From Geomonas diazotrophica (lineage in GTDB: Bacteria > Desulfobacterota > Desulfuromonadia > Geobacterales > Geobacteraceae): a stretch of DNA of 64,000 bases. Below, piece by piece: positions 30,704 through 38,938 of this stretch; position 1 is the first letter of the stretch; the number at the start of each line of letters is the position of its first letter. The notes under the pieces are model-generated. The model ran no database searches. It was not told the DNA's origin and was given only the letters and a program-made list of their open reading frames with translations. Position numbers and translations under genes: made by a program. Where the stretch lies: NCBI RefSeq assembly GCF_018919385.1, contig NZ_JAHLMF010000002.1, positions 124,001-188,000 on the forward strand. The letters are read 5' to 3'.

Positions 30704-31649
30704 CTGCAGAATCCTTTTTGCCCAGCAGCGAGCCCGCCGGCACCTTGTAGCCGGCCAGGAAATCCCCGGCCGCCATCCGCTTCTTCCCTTCCAGCTGCAG
30801 CTCACGGATCACGAGGCTCCCCTCGCCGCAGGCGACCTCGATGCCATCGCGGCCGGCAGCGACCACCTCGCCGGGGGTCCCGGTTCCGGCGGCGGTCTGC
30901 ACCTTGTACACCTTCAGGAGCTTGTCGTCGAGGAAGCTGAAGGCGCCGGGCCAGGGGGTCATGCCGCGCACCTGGTTCTTGATGTCACGGGCGCTCCTGG
31001 TCCAGTCGATGAGGCCGTCTTCCTTCTTCATCATGGGGGCGTAGCAGGTGAGCGCGTCGTCCTGCTTCTCGGGGGTGAGCTCGCCGGCGACCAGGCGGTC
31101 CAGGGTCTGGGCCAGGAGCTCGGCGCCCAGCTGCGACATCCGGTCGTGCAGGCTCTGGGTGTCCTCGTCCGGGTCGATCGGGGTGGCGCTCTTGAGCAGC
31201 ATATCGCCGGTGTCGAGCCCCACGTCCATCATCATGGTGGTGACCCCGGTCTCGGTCTCGCCGTTTATGATGCACCAGTTGAGCGGCGCGGCGCCGCGGT
31301 AGCGCGGCAGGAGCGAGGCGTGCACGTTGATGCAGCCGTGCTTCGGGATGTCCAGGAGCGCCTTGGGGAGGATCTGGCCGAAGGCGATCACCACGATCAG
31401 GTCCGGCTCCAGGGCGCGGATCTCCTCGATCGACTCGGGCAGGCGCACCTTCACCGGTTGCAGCACCGGGATGCCGTGCTCCTGCGCCACCACCTTGACC
31501 GGAGGCGGGAGGGTCTGCTGCCCCCTCCCCTTGGGGCGGTCGGGCTGGGTGACCACGGCCACCACGTTTTCACCGCGTTCGATCAGGGTGCGCAGGGTGG
31601 GGCAGGCGAATTCGGGTGTCCCCATGAAGACGATACGCAAACCGGTCAT
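30693..31649 (-). CDS. fmt: Methionyl-tRNA formyltransferase
   Basis: Fmt formylates initiator Met-tRNA with 10-formyl-tetrahydrofolate in the cytosol. The 318-residue product starts at ATG 31649, which overlaps the def stop (ATGA). Motifs present are RIVFMGTPEFACPTL, the folate/formyl active site INVHASLLPRYRGAAPLNW, TGVTTMMMDVGLDTGDML, and the C-terminal OB-like tRNA-binding part with WPGAFSFLDDKLLKVYK. It is paired with the deformylase gene as in many bacteria. Confidence 0.97.
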   Translation of the reverse strand: MTGLRIVFMGTPEFACPTLRTLIERGENVVAVVTQPDRPKGRGQQTLPPPVKVVAQEHGIPVLQPVKVRLPESIEEIRALEPDLIVVIAFGQILPKALLDIPKHGCINVHASLLPRYRGAAPLNWCIINGETETGVTTMMMDVGLDTGDMLLKSATPIDPDEDTQSLHDRMSQLGAELLAQTLDRLVAGELTPEKQDDALTCYAPMMKKEDGLIDWTRSARDIKNQVRGMTPWPGAFSFLDDKLLKVYKVQTAAGTGTPGEVVAAGRDGIEVACGEGSLVIRELQLEGKKRMAAGDFLAGYKVPAGSLLGKKDSAVGA

Positions 31650-32164
31650 CGTTGCTGCTCCTTTGCCTCTTCCTGGGCGCGCTGGTAGCGCTTGCGGAAG
31701 AGCCCCTTCTTGAGCGGGGAGAGGTGGTCTATGAAGAGGACGCCGTCCAGGTGGTCGATCTCGTGCTGGAAGGCGATCGCCAACAGGTCGTCGGCGCGGA
31801 TCACCACCTCCTCGCCGTCCAGGTTCAGCATCTTCACCACCACGCGGGCGTGGCGGCGCACGTTGGCCGAGAACTTGGGCACCGACAGGCACCCCTCCTC
31901 CTCGTAGGCCTCACCTTCGGCGTGAACGATCTCGGGGTTGATGGCGACGATCAGCTCGGGCTGTTCGTCCTTGCACGAGACGTCGATCACCACGATGCGC
32001 TGGTGCACCCCGATCTGGGGGGCGGCAAGCCCCACCCCGGGGGCGTCGTACATGGTCTCGGCCATGTCGCGCACCAGCTCGCGGGTCTTTTCGGTAATCA
32101 CGGTAACCGGCAAGGAGCGTTTCTTTAACTCCGGGTCCGGATAGGTCAGTATTTTTCGTACCAT
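31646..32164 (-). CDS. def: Peptide deformylase
   Basis: Def removes the formyl group from nascent proteins, using a bound Fe2+ or similar metal. The 172-residue length is typical. All three family motifs are intact: GVGLAAPQIG (residues 43-52), EEGCLSVP with the metal-binding Cys, and QHEIDHLDGVLFIDHL with both metal His residues and the catalytic Glu. The C-terminus is a basic and Gln-rich helix. It is the first gene of the minus-strand operon def-fmt-DUF116-deacetylase-NlpC/P60; GGAAGG precedes the ATG. Confidence 0.97.
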   Translation of the reverse strand: MVRKILTYPDPELKKRSLPVTVITEKTRELVRDMAETMYDAPGVGLAAPQIGVHQRIVVIDVSCKDEQPELIVAINPEIVHAEGEAYEEEGCLSVPKFSANVRRHARVVVKMLNLDGEEVVIRADDLLAIAFQHEIDHLDGVLFIDHLSPLKKGLFRKRYQRAQEEAKEQQR

Positions 32165-32285
32165 ATGTCCTTCCTTTGGCTTTGGGGGCTATCCGGGTCA
32201 CTATACTAAAGTTGTCGGGAAAAAATCAACGAGATACTCATGAGGGGAGGGAGCGCGCGAGGCTCATCGGCCGGCGCCTTCCCGC

Positions 32286-32335
32286 GTCAAAATCCCGTCA
32301 AAAGGGGCCGAAAGTCAAAAAAACGTCCGTCAAAA
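32286..32335. repeat. Cluster of four GTCAAAA direct repeats upstream of def
   Basis: GTCAAAA occurs at 32286, 32297, 32314 and 32329. The first two are 11 bases apart, the spacing used by OmpR/PhoB-type regulators. The cluster lies between the divergent def and the small ORF at 32437. Confidence 0.4.
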
Positions 32336-32436
32336 AGGACCCTTTCCCCGGATCACCGGCAACGATTTCGATGTGTTAGCGGGAGGGAACGTCTCTTGCT
32401 TGTCTCCAGGTTCGACAGTCGCAGCAGGAGGAAGGC

Positions 32437-32637
32437 ATGACGCAGGAACCTATGGCAGCATCGAAGCATCTCACCGGAAAAACCGCACCCCCGGCAGCGC
32501 TCCTGGCGGCAGCAGCCGCCCTGCCGCACCTCCTGGCCCGGGGCAGGGCCGACGTGCCGTTGCGCACGCCCGCCAGGCGTCCGCGCCGCATCTGGGGGAG
32601 CGAGGACGGCTTCACCATGGCGGCCCCGCGCCGCTAG
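32437..32637 (+). CDS. Possible small hypothetical protein
   Basis: This 66-residue ORF is preceded by an excellent ribosome site (AGGAGGAAGGC before the ATG). The first half contains a modestly hydrophobic Ala/Leu stretch and the second half is Arg/Pro-rich, ending TMAAPRR. It ends nine bases from the convergent flavoprotein gene. I recognise no family. The strong ribosome site is the only positive evidence; in DNA this GC-rich a 66-codon frame can be accidental. Confidence 0.4.
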   Translation: MTQEPMAASKHLTGKTAPPAALLAAAAALPHLLARGRADVPLRTPARRPRRIWGSEDGFTMAAPRR

Positions 32638-32646
32638 CCGCGGCAG

Positions 32647-33258
32647 CTACCTCCCCGTCGCCAGCTTCCCTCCCAAAAGGCGCGCCTTCGCCAGGACGCG
32701 CCTTCCCGCACACTGACGCTCCTCCCTGGCCGAAAGCCCCACAAAGATGGTCCCCATGCAGCTCGCCCCGAGCAGCTCCGCGCTCTGCCTGAGCATCTTC
32801 ACGACCGGCGTGAACAGCCGGGCCATGAAGCCCGGCGCCGCGCTCGCCGCCACCAGCACCGCCCGCCTGGGCTTTTCCCGGCTGCGGACCTTGGGCGCCG
32901 GAGTGCCCCAGGGCCAGTAGGCGTAGCAGACCAGACGCTCCACGAACCTCTTGGTGAGGGCGGTGACCGCCCCGAAGTTGGTCGGGGAGGCGAGCACCAC
33001 CCCCTGGCACCCCTCCACCAGGTCGAGCAGCCGCGCCATCTCGTCGGCGACCGGGCAGATGCCGCGCGCCCCTCCCGGCGTCTGGGTGCAGAGCCGGCAG
33101 TTGGTGCAGAACTCGACGTGGGTGTCCAGGAGGTAAACCTTCTCGACCTGTGCGCCGGCCGCGGCGGCTCCGGCCAGGACCGCATCCACCACCTGGTCGA
33201 CCATGCCCCCCTTGCGGTAGCTTCCCACGATGGCGACCACCTTCACTGCGTCACCCAT
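32647..33258 (-). CDS. Flavodoxin-fold NAD(P)H-dependent FMN reductase-like protein
   Basis: The 203-residue protein has the FMN-binding loop VAIVGSYRKGGMVDQVV near the N-terminus, and VVLASPTNFGAVTALTKRFVERL, the conserved second FMN-contact segment of the NADPH-dependent FMN reductase/iron-sulfur flavoprotein superfamily. Between them lies FCTNCRLCTQTPGGARGICPV, with a Cys motif as in iron-sulfur flavoproteins, so a cluster is possible. The ATG has GGAGG four bases upstream. Substrate unknown; a role in quinone or electron-carrier reduction is only a guess. Confidence 0.8.
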   Translation of the reverse strand: MGDAVKVVAIVGSYRKGGMVDQVVDAVLAGAAAAGAQVEKVYLLDTHVEFCTNCRLCTQTPGGARGICPVADEMARLLDLVEGCQGVVLASPTNFGAVTALTKRFVERLVCYAYWPWGTPAPKVRSREKPRRAVLVAASAAPGFMARLFTPVVKMLRQSAELLGASCMGTIFVGLSAREERQCAGRRVLAKARLLGGKLATGR

Positions 33259-33305
33259 AACGCCTCCGTCAGCCCGCCTGCCCGTGGCACTCCTGTTCGC
33301 GGCGG

Positions 33306-33342
33306 CACCCTCACCCCTGCCCCATCCCGGAGGGCGAGGGGG
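33306..33342. repeat. REP-like repeat arm
   Basis: The sequence (CACCCTCACCCC then GGAGGGCGAGGGGG) matches one arm of the palindromic element at 50561-50675. It lies between the flavoprotein gene and a small membrane-protein gene. Confidence 0.45.
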
Positions 33343-33366
33343 AAATCGACCGGCGGCAAGGACTAC

Positions 33367-33528
33367 TTACTTTGTTTCCGCATCCCGCGCCGCCTGTTCG
33401 GCCCGCGCCTTGCGCTCCAGCTTCCTTCTGCGGCGCCCCCCCAGGAATGACTCCTCGATCACTATGAAAACGAACAGCACGATGAAAAGGGCGAAGATGA
33501 CGCCCAGGATCTTGAACAGCAGGGTCAT
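33367..33528 (-). CDS. Small single-pass membrane protein (53 aa)
   Basis: From ATG 33528 a 53-residue protein is encoded. It has an N-terminal membrane helix (LLFKILGVIFALFIVLFVFI), then a short EESFLGG turn and a strongly basic, helical tail rich in Arg, Lys, Glu and Ala. AAGGAG lies ten bases before the ATG. The amphiphilic layout looks like a real small membrane protein rather than a chance frame. Function is unknown. The thiolase-like gene lies 92 bases upstream on the same strand, so the two may be co-transcribed. Confidence 0.7.
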   Translation of the reverse strand: MTLLFKILGVIFALFIVLFVFIVIEESFLGGRRRRKLERKARAEQAARDAETK

Positions 33529-33620
33529 GTTGCGCTTGCTCCTTAGCTTTGCGGTCGCCCGGGGAGCCCGGACCGGCTGGCTACTATACCGATCCGGAAC
33601 GAGGTGTCAAGGCAAACCCG

Positions 33621-35222
33621 CTAGCCGTTGCCGGTGAGCTTCTTCCAGCCGCTGCCGGCCAGTTCCAGGACGCCGTCCATGGTCCTTTTGTAGAACTTCC
33701 TGACCGGGATGCGGTTCACCAGGATCTCCTCACCGCTGCGCTCGAGGCTGACCGGCTCCCCGGATTTCAGCTGCACGACCTTCTCGTAGTGCTCCCCCCC
33801 CACCCCGAACAGGAAGGAATAGCGCCGCCCCTGGGCCAGGCAGGAGACGATGATGATGATCCCCTCCGGGACGCCGGTCTTGAAGTCGAAGCGGGTGGTG
33901 GCTGCGACGAAGCGCCCCTCCACCGGCTCCCCGTTCAAGAGCTCGTTCAGGGTGAGGTTCTTGGGTTTCATGCGCCCCAGTGGAGGAAGCCCCCACGGTG
34001 AGAGTGCGGGGTGCGAGCGCTGGCGGTAGTGGCTGGTCCGCTCCAGGAGCGTCACCACGTTGTTGTTGATCGGCCCGCCGATGGAGTGGGCAAGCCCCAT
34101 CTGGAAGCGCCCGCCGGTGATCAGGCGGTGGTTCTCCACGATCTGGATCATCCCCGTGGCCCCCAGCGGGTGGCCGCGCCCCTTGAGCCCGCCGGTCAGG
34201 TTGGTGGGGAAACTGCCGAACTCGCCGGTCAGCTCGTCGTTCAAGAGCGCCTCGACGATGCGGCGGCGCGGGACGAAGCCAAGGTCCACCATGTTGATGG
34301 GGCCGAACCCGTTGAAGGGGTCGTGCATGTTGACGTGGATCTTTCCGGCGAAGTCGGTGATCTTCCTGATGCCCGCCATGGCGTAGGCCTCGGCGGCGGC
34401 GCGGACCGTGGCGGGGAAGCTGTGGAAGTAGGGGCGGTCGGCGATGGTGGGGATGTCGGTGGCGCTCCCCACCCCCGAGACGATCACCTCGTGCGGCGTC
34501 GCCGACAGGAGCACCGCGGCGACCCCGTCGGACATGGGGCAGAAGTCGTGGTAGCGCAGGGGCCACCAGTAGCGGTAGTTCTTGCCGGTGACGATCTGGC
34601 GGTAGTACTCCTCGAGCGGGATCTCGAAGGAGAGGTGGGCGTCGGGGTTCCTGGCGGCGAAGCGGTGTGCCCTTTGGGTCAGAAGCGCGGAGAAGGCGGT
34701 CCACTCCTCGGTGGAAAGCCTGAGCCGCTCGATCAGCGAGCGGGCCACCAGCGCGCCGCAGGCGGGCATCGAGAGCCCGAACTCGGCCTCGTCCTTGTCG
34801 ATCACCCCGGCGACGATGCGGGTCGCCTGCCCGGTGGAGACGTCGCTCATCTTCTGGATGCCGATGGCGAGCACGTGATCGCAGCGCCCGGAGGCGATCT
34901 GCAGGTAGGCGTACTCGAGCGCGGAGGCGCCGGAGGAGGAGGCCGTGTCGATCAGCACCGACTTGGCCCCGGAGATGCCGAGCACCCCGGCGATCTTGGC
35001 CGCGGTGTTGTCCACCCCGGAGAAGGCGACCGGGTTCTGGCACCCCACCACGACGGCGCCCACCTCGGAGCGGCGGATCCGGCTCCCGGCGAAGACCTCC
35101 CCCGCCTTTTCGGCCATCTCCAAAAAGCTCAGCGCCTCGCGCTCCCGGCCGTTGTAGCGCCCGACCGGGGCGAGGTACGAGGAGGCGACGTAGACCTCCC
35201 TGGGTTTGAATTGCTGCGTCAC
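33621..35222 (-). CDS. Thiolase-like protein fused to a DUF35 OB-fold domain; catalytic Cys replaced by Ser
   Basis: The 533-residue protein starts at GTG 35222, four bases after a G-run. Residues 1-390 have the thiolase fold: VLIDTASSSGASALEYA where thiolases have the nucleophilic Cys, HDPFNGFGPINMVDLGF, and GLKGRGHPLGATGMIQIVE with the conserved His. At the second Cys position (usually CxGG) it reads HSIGG. Both catalytic cysteines are therefore serines. Residues about 400-520 look like the DUF35 OB-fold often encoded beside thiolases in archaea, here fused. A condensing or degradative thiolase activity is doubtful; an acyl-CoA-binding or altered-chemistry role is possible. Two other genes of this strand follow it. 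Confidence 0.82.
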   Translation of the reverse strand: MTQQFKPREVYVASSYLAPVGRYNGREREALSFLEMAEKAGEVFAGSRIRRSEVGAVVVGCQNPVAFSGVDNTAAKIAGVLGISGAKSVLIDTASSSGASALEYAYLQIASGRCDHVLAIGIQKMSDVSTGQATRIVAGVIDKDEAEFGLSMPACGALVARSLIERLRLSTEEWTAFSALLTQRAHRFAARNPDAHLSFEIPLEEYYRQIVTGKNYRYWWPLRYHDFCPMSDGVAAVLLSATPHEVIVSGVGSATDIPTIADRPYFHSFPATVRAAAEAYAMAGIRKITDFAGKIHVNMHDPFNGFGPINMVDLGFVPRRRIVEALLNDELTGEFGSFPTNLTGGLKGRGHPLGATGMIQIVENHRLITGGRFQMGLAHSIGGPINNNVVTLLERTSHYRQRSHPALSPWGLPPLGRMKPKNLTLNELLNGEPVEGRFVAATTRFDFKTGVPEGIIIIVSCLAQGRRYSFLFGVGGEHYEKVVQLKSGEPVSLERSGEEILVNRIPVRKFYKRTMDGVLELAGSGWKKLTGNG

Positions 35223-35340
35223 GCTTCCCCCCTGTAACGGGCGGCGCGTCGCCTTCCGGCGACGGATTAGCCTTGCCAGCGCCCGCCCACTCTGCTATCT
35301 ATTAGAACGCTGTCACAACATATCATTCAAGGCGGTTTTC

Positions 35341-35694
35341 ATGGTAGAGAAAATTAAGAATATCGTTGTATTTGTCAAGGACATCAAGGCCGCGCGTCGT
35401 TTTTACCGGGAGCAGTTAGGGCTCCCCGCGGGGCAGGAGACCGAATACATGATGGAGTTCCTCCCCGGCGAGGGGACCGCCCTTGGGGTGTCGCTGGCCA
35501 TGCACGACGCGGCGCAGAAGCTGGTCGGGCGCCACACCGGCATCACCTTCACCGTGAAGGGGCTCGAGGAGCTCTACGCCCGGCTTACCCGGGAGGGAGT
35601 GCGTTTCACCGAGCCCCTGGAGAAGAGCCCGTGGGGCAAAATGGCGGTTGTCGCCGACCCGGACGGCAACGAGTTTGCCCTGGTGGAGATGTGA
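35341..35694 (+). CDS. VOC-superfamily (glyoxalase/bleomycin-resistance fold) protein
   Basis: The 117-residue protein starts at ATG 35341 with AAGGCGG upstream; the open frame extends further back without a ribosome site. Two beta-alpha-beta-beta-beta modules are evident: NIVVFVKDIKAARRFYREQLGLP in the first, ITFTVKGLEELYARLTREGVRFTEP and MAVVADPDGNEFALVEM in the second. The last segment is the typical metal-binding Glu strand of VOC proteins. The substrate is unknown. Its stop overlaps the GTG of the next gene (GTGA), so the two are translated together. Confidence 0.82.
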   Translation: MVEKIKNIVVFVKDIKAARRFYREQLGLPAGQETEYMMEFLPGEGTALGVSLAMHDAAQKLVGRHTGITFTVKGLEELYARLTREGVRFTEPLEKSPWGKMAVVADPDGNEFALVEM

Positions 35695-36263
35695 GATTCG
35701 TTTTAGCGTGCACCCTGCTGCTGGCCGGTGCCGGCTCAGCGGCAGTGGCCGCCCTCCCCGCCCCGCGCCCCTACAGCGGCTGCGGGGTGCTTATCCTCAG
35801 GCAGGGGGCGGGGTGGCAGCCGGAGAGCCTCGCGCTGTACCAGGAACCGGGCCTGCATCGGTTGGCCGAGACCACGCCCCAGGCGCTGCCGCGGCTCTCC
35901 GGCGACGACGCTGAGCCCCTTCTGGCGGCGAGCGAGCGGCGCGGCGGCTGGGTGCGGGTCGCGCTGGACGAGGCCGGGCGCCAGGGGTGGCTCGAAAAGG
36001 CGCGCGGGTGGGAGTACCGGGAGTGGCGCGACTTCCTGCCGGGGCGCACGGTGCGGCTTCTCCCCGGCCTGAAGAAGGAGTGGTACCAGTTGCGCCAGGC
36101 CCCCGGCGGCGAGCCGGCCCCCTCGGCGCCGCTCTCCCGGGACCAGGAGCTCAGGGTCCTTGAGGTGGCGCAGGAGTGGGCCCGGGTGGAGGCGCCGGCC
36201 GGGTGGCTGCGCTGGCGCGACCCCGACGGGAGGCTCACCGTCTCGCTGGCTGGAAGGCGCTGA
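35691..36263 (+). CDS. Secreted SH3-like-domain protein of unknown function
   Basis: Translation from GTG 35691, overlapping the VOC-gene stop, gives 190 residues with a clear signal peptide (VRFVLACTLLLAGAGSAAVAA). The mature part has two stretches, around LALYQEPGLHRLAE to GWVRVALDEAGRQGWLEKARGW and VRLLPGLKKEWYQLRQ to WARVEAPAGWLRWRDPDG. They look like two bacterial SH3 repeats with the usual GW residues. Such domains often bind cell-wall peptides. A single Cys (Cys31) is present. No catalytic motif is visible. Confidence 0.72.
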   Translation: MRFVLACTLLLAGAGSAAVAALPAPRPYSGCGVLILRQGAGWQPESLALYQEPGLHRLAETTPQALPRLSGDDAEPLLAASERRGGWVRVALDEAGRQGWLEKARGWEYREWRDFLPGRTVRLLPGLKKEWYQLRQAPGGEPAPSAPLSRDQELRVLEVAQEWARVEAPAGWLRWRDPDGRLTVSLAGRR

Positions 36264-36277
36264 AAAGAGAAAAAACA

Positions 36278-36306
36278 TTGACATTGAATTCCCTGCATGC
36301 TATTTG
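36278..36306 (+). promoter_or_regulatory. Candidate promoter in the leader region before the aminotransferase
   Basis: TTGACA (36278-36283), a 17-base spacer and TATTTG (36301-36306) lie just past the SH3-like gene. A TATACT at 36317-36322 could serve as an alternative -10 element. The base composition changes to AT-rich here. Confidence 0.4.
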
Positions 36307-36313
36307 AGGCGTC

Positions 36314-36394
36314 ATGTATACTAACAGCGTTACATCACGTGGCACCGTCCACGCGGCAGCAGCGGCCAGACCTTTCAAGAGCCGCCACTGCTGA
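36314..36394 (+). CDS. Candidate leader peptide with five consecutive Ala codons
   Basis: The ATG at 36314, four bases after GAGG, opens a 26-codon frame ending in TGA at 36392. Codons 14-18 are all Ala (GCG GCA GCA GCG GCC). The frame is followed 26 bases later by a strong terminator hairpin and then by an aminotransferase gene. This is the layout of amino-acid-controlled attenuation, but the ORF is short and GC-rich stretches easily give Ala runs, so it may be accidental. The promoter assigned just upstream would give almost no leader, which weakens the case. Confidence 0.3.
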   Translation: MYTNSVTSRGTVHAAAAARPFKSRHC

Positions 36395-36420
36395 TTAGAA
36401 AACAATAAATTTCTACTGAA

Positions 36421-36450
36421 GGCCGTGGGGGACCCCCGCGGCCTTTTTTT
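36421..36450 (+). terminator. Rho-independent terminator or attenuator before the aminotransferase gene
   Basis: GGCCGTGGG pairs with CCCGCGGCC (one G-U pair) and is followed by TTTTTTT. It lies 160 bases past the SH3-like gene and 52 bases before the aminotransferase start. It may end the upstream operon or control entry into the next gene. Confidence 0.85.
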
Positions 36451-36502
36451 ATACAAAAAACGGCTCTAGTCGCAGCAGATACATACCATCAGGGGGGAAA
36501 GA

Positions 36503-37807
36503 ATGCGCAACGACATAGTTACTCCCGGCGCGGGAGAACTCACCTACGAAATCCGAAACATCGTCACCGTGGCCGAGAAGGTGCAGCGCCTCGGGGTGAA
36601 GATCAACTGGGAGAACATCGGGGACCCCATCGTCAAGGGAGAGACCATCCCGCTCTGGATGAAGGAGATCGTTGCGACCGAGGCGATGCACGACGAGAGC
36701 TACGCCTACTGCCCCACCCGCGGCGTGCTGGAGACCCGCGAGTTCATCTGCGAGATCACCAACAAGCGCGGCGGCGCGCAGATCACCCCGGACGACATCA
36801 TCTTCTTCAACGGGCTGGGCGACGCCATCGCCAAGGTCTACGGGAACCTGAGGGCCGAGAGCCGCGTGCTGATGCCGTCGCCGACCTACACCACCCACTC
36901 CATCGGCGAGGCGGCCCACGCCAACGCGGTCCCGGTCTGCTACCGGCTGAAACCCGAGGACAACTGGTACCCCGACATGGAGGACCTCGAGTGCCACGTG
37001 AAGTACAACCCGCAGATCTCGGGGATCATGCTCATAAACCCGGACAACCCGACCGGCATGGTCTACCCCCCCGAGGTGCTGAAAGAGATCGTGGCCATCG
37101 CCAAGAAGTACGACCTGTTCCTGATCGCCGACGAGGTGTACAGCAACATCGTCTACAACGGCGAGCACACGGTACCCATCTCCGACGTGATCGGCGAGGT
37201 CCCTGCCATCGCCATGAAGGGGATCTCCAAGGAACTCCCCTGGCCCGGCTCGCGCTGCGGCTGGATCGAGGTCTACAACGGCGAGCGCGACCCGCGCTTC
37301 AAGAAGTTCGTCAACTCCATCCTCTCGTCCAAGATGAACGAGGTCTGCTCCACGACGCTGCCGCAGCGCTGCCTCCCCGCCGTGATGAAGCACCCGGAGT
37401 ACCACAACTACCTGAAGGAGCGCATCGGCCGCTACGAGAAGATGAGCAACATCATGTACGACGCGCTCTCCCGGGTCCCCGAGCTGTCGGTGAACCGCAC
37501 CAACGGCGCCTTCTACATGGCGGTTCCCTTCAAGCAGGGGGTGCTGAACCACACCCAGAGCCTGCCGATAAAGAACCCCGAGATCCGCGCGCTGGTGGAG
37601 GGGATCGTGAACCAGCCCGGCGTCGCGCCGGACAAGCGCTTCGTCTACTACATCCTGGCCCACACCGGCATCTGCGTGGTGCCGCTCTCCTCCTTCAACA
37701 CCGAGCTCCTCGGTTTCCGCGTCACCCTGCTGGAGCGCGACGAGGAGGAGTGCCGCAAGATCTACCGCACCCTGACCGAGAACATCGCCGCCTACCTCGC
37801 CTCGTAG
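36503..37807 (+). CDS. Pyridoxal-phosphate-dependent aminotransferase, class I/II
   Basis: The 434-residue fold-type I aminotransferase has the N-terminal block LTYEIRNIVTVAEKVQRLG, which resembles alanine/aspartate-aminotransferase-like enzymes. It is followed by GDPIVKGETIPLWM, the substrate-binding INPDNPTG, the PLP-contacting LIADEVYSNIVY, and the lysine region KGISKELPWPGSRCGWIEV. The C-terminal TGICVVPLSSF and FRVTLLERD are also typical. It transfers an amino group between an amino acid and a 2-oxo acid; the specificity cannot be decided from sequence. The start has GGGGGGAAAGA directly before the ATG. It is a single-gene unit preceded by a leader with a terminator hairpin. Confidence 0.9.
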   Translation: MRNDIVTPGAGELTYEIRNIVTVAEKVQRLGVKINWENIGDPIVKGETIPLWMKEIVATEAMHDESYAYCPTRGVLETREFICEITNKRGGAQITPDDIIFFNGLGDAIAKVYGNLRAESRVLMPSPTYTTHSIGEAAHANAVPVCYRLKPEDNWYPDMEDLECHVKYNPQISGIMLINPDNPTGMVYPPEVLKEIVAIAKKYDLFLIADEVYSNIVYNGEHTVPISDVIGEVPAIAMKGISKELPWPGSRCGWIEVYNGERDPRFKKFVNSILSSKMNEVCSTTLPQRCLPAVMKHPEYHNYLKERIGRYEKMSNIMYDALSRVPELSVNRTNGAFYMAVPFKQGVLNHTQSLPIKNPEIRALVEGIVNQPGVAPDKRFVYYILAHTGICVVPLSSFNTELLGFRVTLLERDEEECRKIYRTLTENIAAYLAS

Positions 37808-37831
37808 CCAGGTACGGCGTCCCCTCCCCTC

Positions 37832-37857
37832 TCCCTCCCCCCTTCCGGGGGGAGGGA
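37832..37857. repeat. 11-bp perfect palindrome with polypyrimidine tract
   Basis: TCCCTCCCCCC (37832-37842) pairs with GGGGGGAGGGA (37847-37857), with a TTCC loop. It is followed by about 60 bases of almost pure C/T. It could end the aminotransferase transcript or be another REP-like element. No gene is seen between 37808 and 38064. Confidence 0.5.
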
Positions 37858-38064
37858 ACCTTCTCACCGCTTCTCCCCCTCCCCCCCTTTTTCTCCCCCA
37901 CACCCCCTTTTTTGCCGCAAGTGGACGTCCTCATTGACTATCGAGCGGCAGTTATGCTATCCATGCTCCATTTGGGCAGCATCCTCACCACCTCAGGGGT
38001 TTCACGATGGCCTCGGTTGTACCGGAAAGAAGGCAGTCGGCGGCAAACGCCCGCGGCGCGGCAG

Positions 38065-38895
38065 ATGCTTAGCGGCATAAGCGGCAGCGTCGAACCGGAT
38101 ATCGCCCCGGACACCTTCGAGGTCATCGGGCGCATCCTCAAGGCCCGCTCGGGGTTCACCCTGGACGGGTACAAGGACAAATGCGTCAAGCGGCGCATCC
38201 ACATCCGGGTCCGCGCCACCCACTCCCCCTCCCCCGAGGCGTACGGCGAACTACTCACCCGCAGCACCGCGGAACAGGACCACCTGCTCCGGGTCCTCAC
38301 CATCCACGTCTCCCACTTCTTCAGGAATCCGCCGGTTTTCGAAAAACTGGGCGCCGAGATCCTGCCGCAGCTGTTCGAGCAGCGCGACCAAATCCGGGCC
38401 CTGAGCGTCGGCTGCGCCGGCGGCGAGGAACCCTACACCCTGGCACTGCTCATGAAGGAGCGCTTTCCCGCGGCCATCGACGCGGGACGGGTCACCATCC
38501 TGGGCGTGGACGTGGACACGGCCATCCTGGAGCAGGCGCGGGAAGGTCTGTACCACCCGGACCGGCTGGCGGAACTCCCCCCGGGGGTCCTAGAGCGGTG
38601 GTTCGCACCCGAGGGGAGCCGCTACCGCCTCTGCCGCGAGCTCCGCGAGCAGGTCCATTTCGAACACGCCGACCTGAACCACCGGCAGGGGTGGGACCCC
38701 TGCGATCTCATCCTTTGCCGCAACGTGCTGATCTACTTCGAAAGGGAGCGCCAGGAAACCGTCCTGAACGGCTTCGCGGACGCCCTCTCCCCCGGAGGCT
38801 ACCTGGTGCTGGGCAAGGCCGAGACCCTTTTCGGCACGGCCCGCAAGCGCTTCCGGACCATCTGCCCGGTGGAGCGGATCTACCGGGCCCTATGA
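38065..38895 (+). CDS. cheR: CheR-type chemotaxis protein methyltransferase
   Basis: CheR methylates glutamates of chemoreceptors with S-adenosylmethionine. From ATG 38065 the protein has 276 residues. It has an N-terminal helical domain ([34 protein letters not shown]) and the SAM-binding domain with [45 protein letters not shown] and [12 protein letters not shown]. The frame is open further upstream (ATG at 37954 and 37963) and no start has a good ribosome site, so the N-terminus is uncertain. It is the first gene of a six-gene cluster with mcp-cheW-cheY-cheA-cheC. Confidence 0.9.
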   Translation: MLSGISGSVEPDIAPDTFEVIGRILKARSGFTLDGYKDKCVKRRIHIRVRATHSPSPEAYGELLTRSTAEQDHLLRVLTIHVSHFFRNPPVFEKLGAEILPQLFEQRDQIRALSVGCAGGEEPYTLALLMKERFPAAIDAGRVTILGVDVDTAILEQAREGLYHPDRLAELPPGVLERWFAPEGSRYRLCRELREQVHFEHADLNHRQGWDPCDLILCRNVLIYFERERQETVLNGFADALSPGGYLVLGKAETLFGTARKRFRTICPVERIYRAL

Positions 38896-38938
38896 TAGCC
38901 CGACCGATTTTTTGAGCAGGAAAAGGAGCAATTCCCCC

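Noticed and set aside
38007-38072. Short ORF with AGGGG site before cheR
   Set aside because: Its frame differs from cheR and ends after 21 codons with no recognisable sequence. It may only reflect chance, although the poor ribosome site of cheR leaves its start open.
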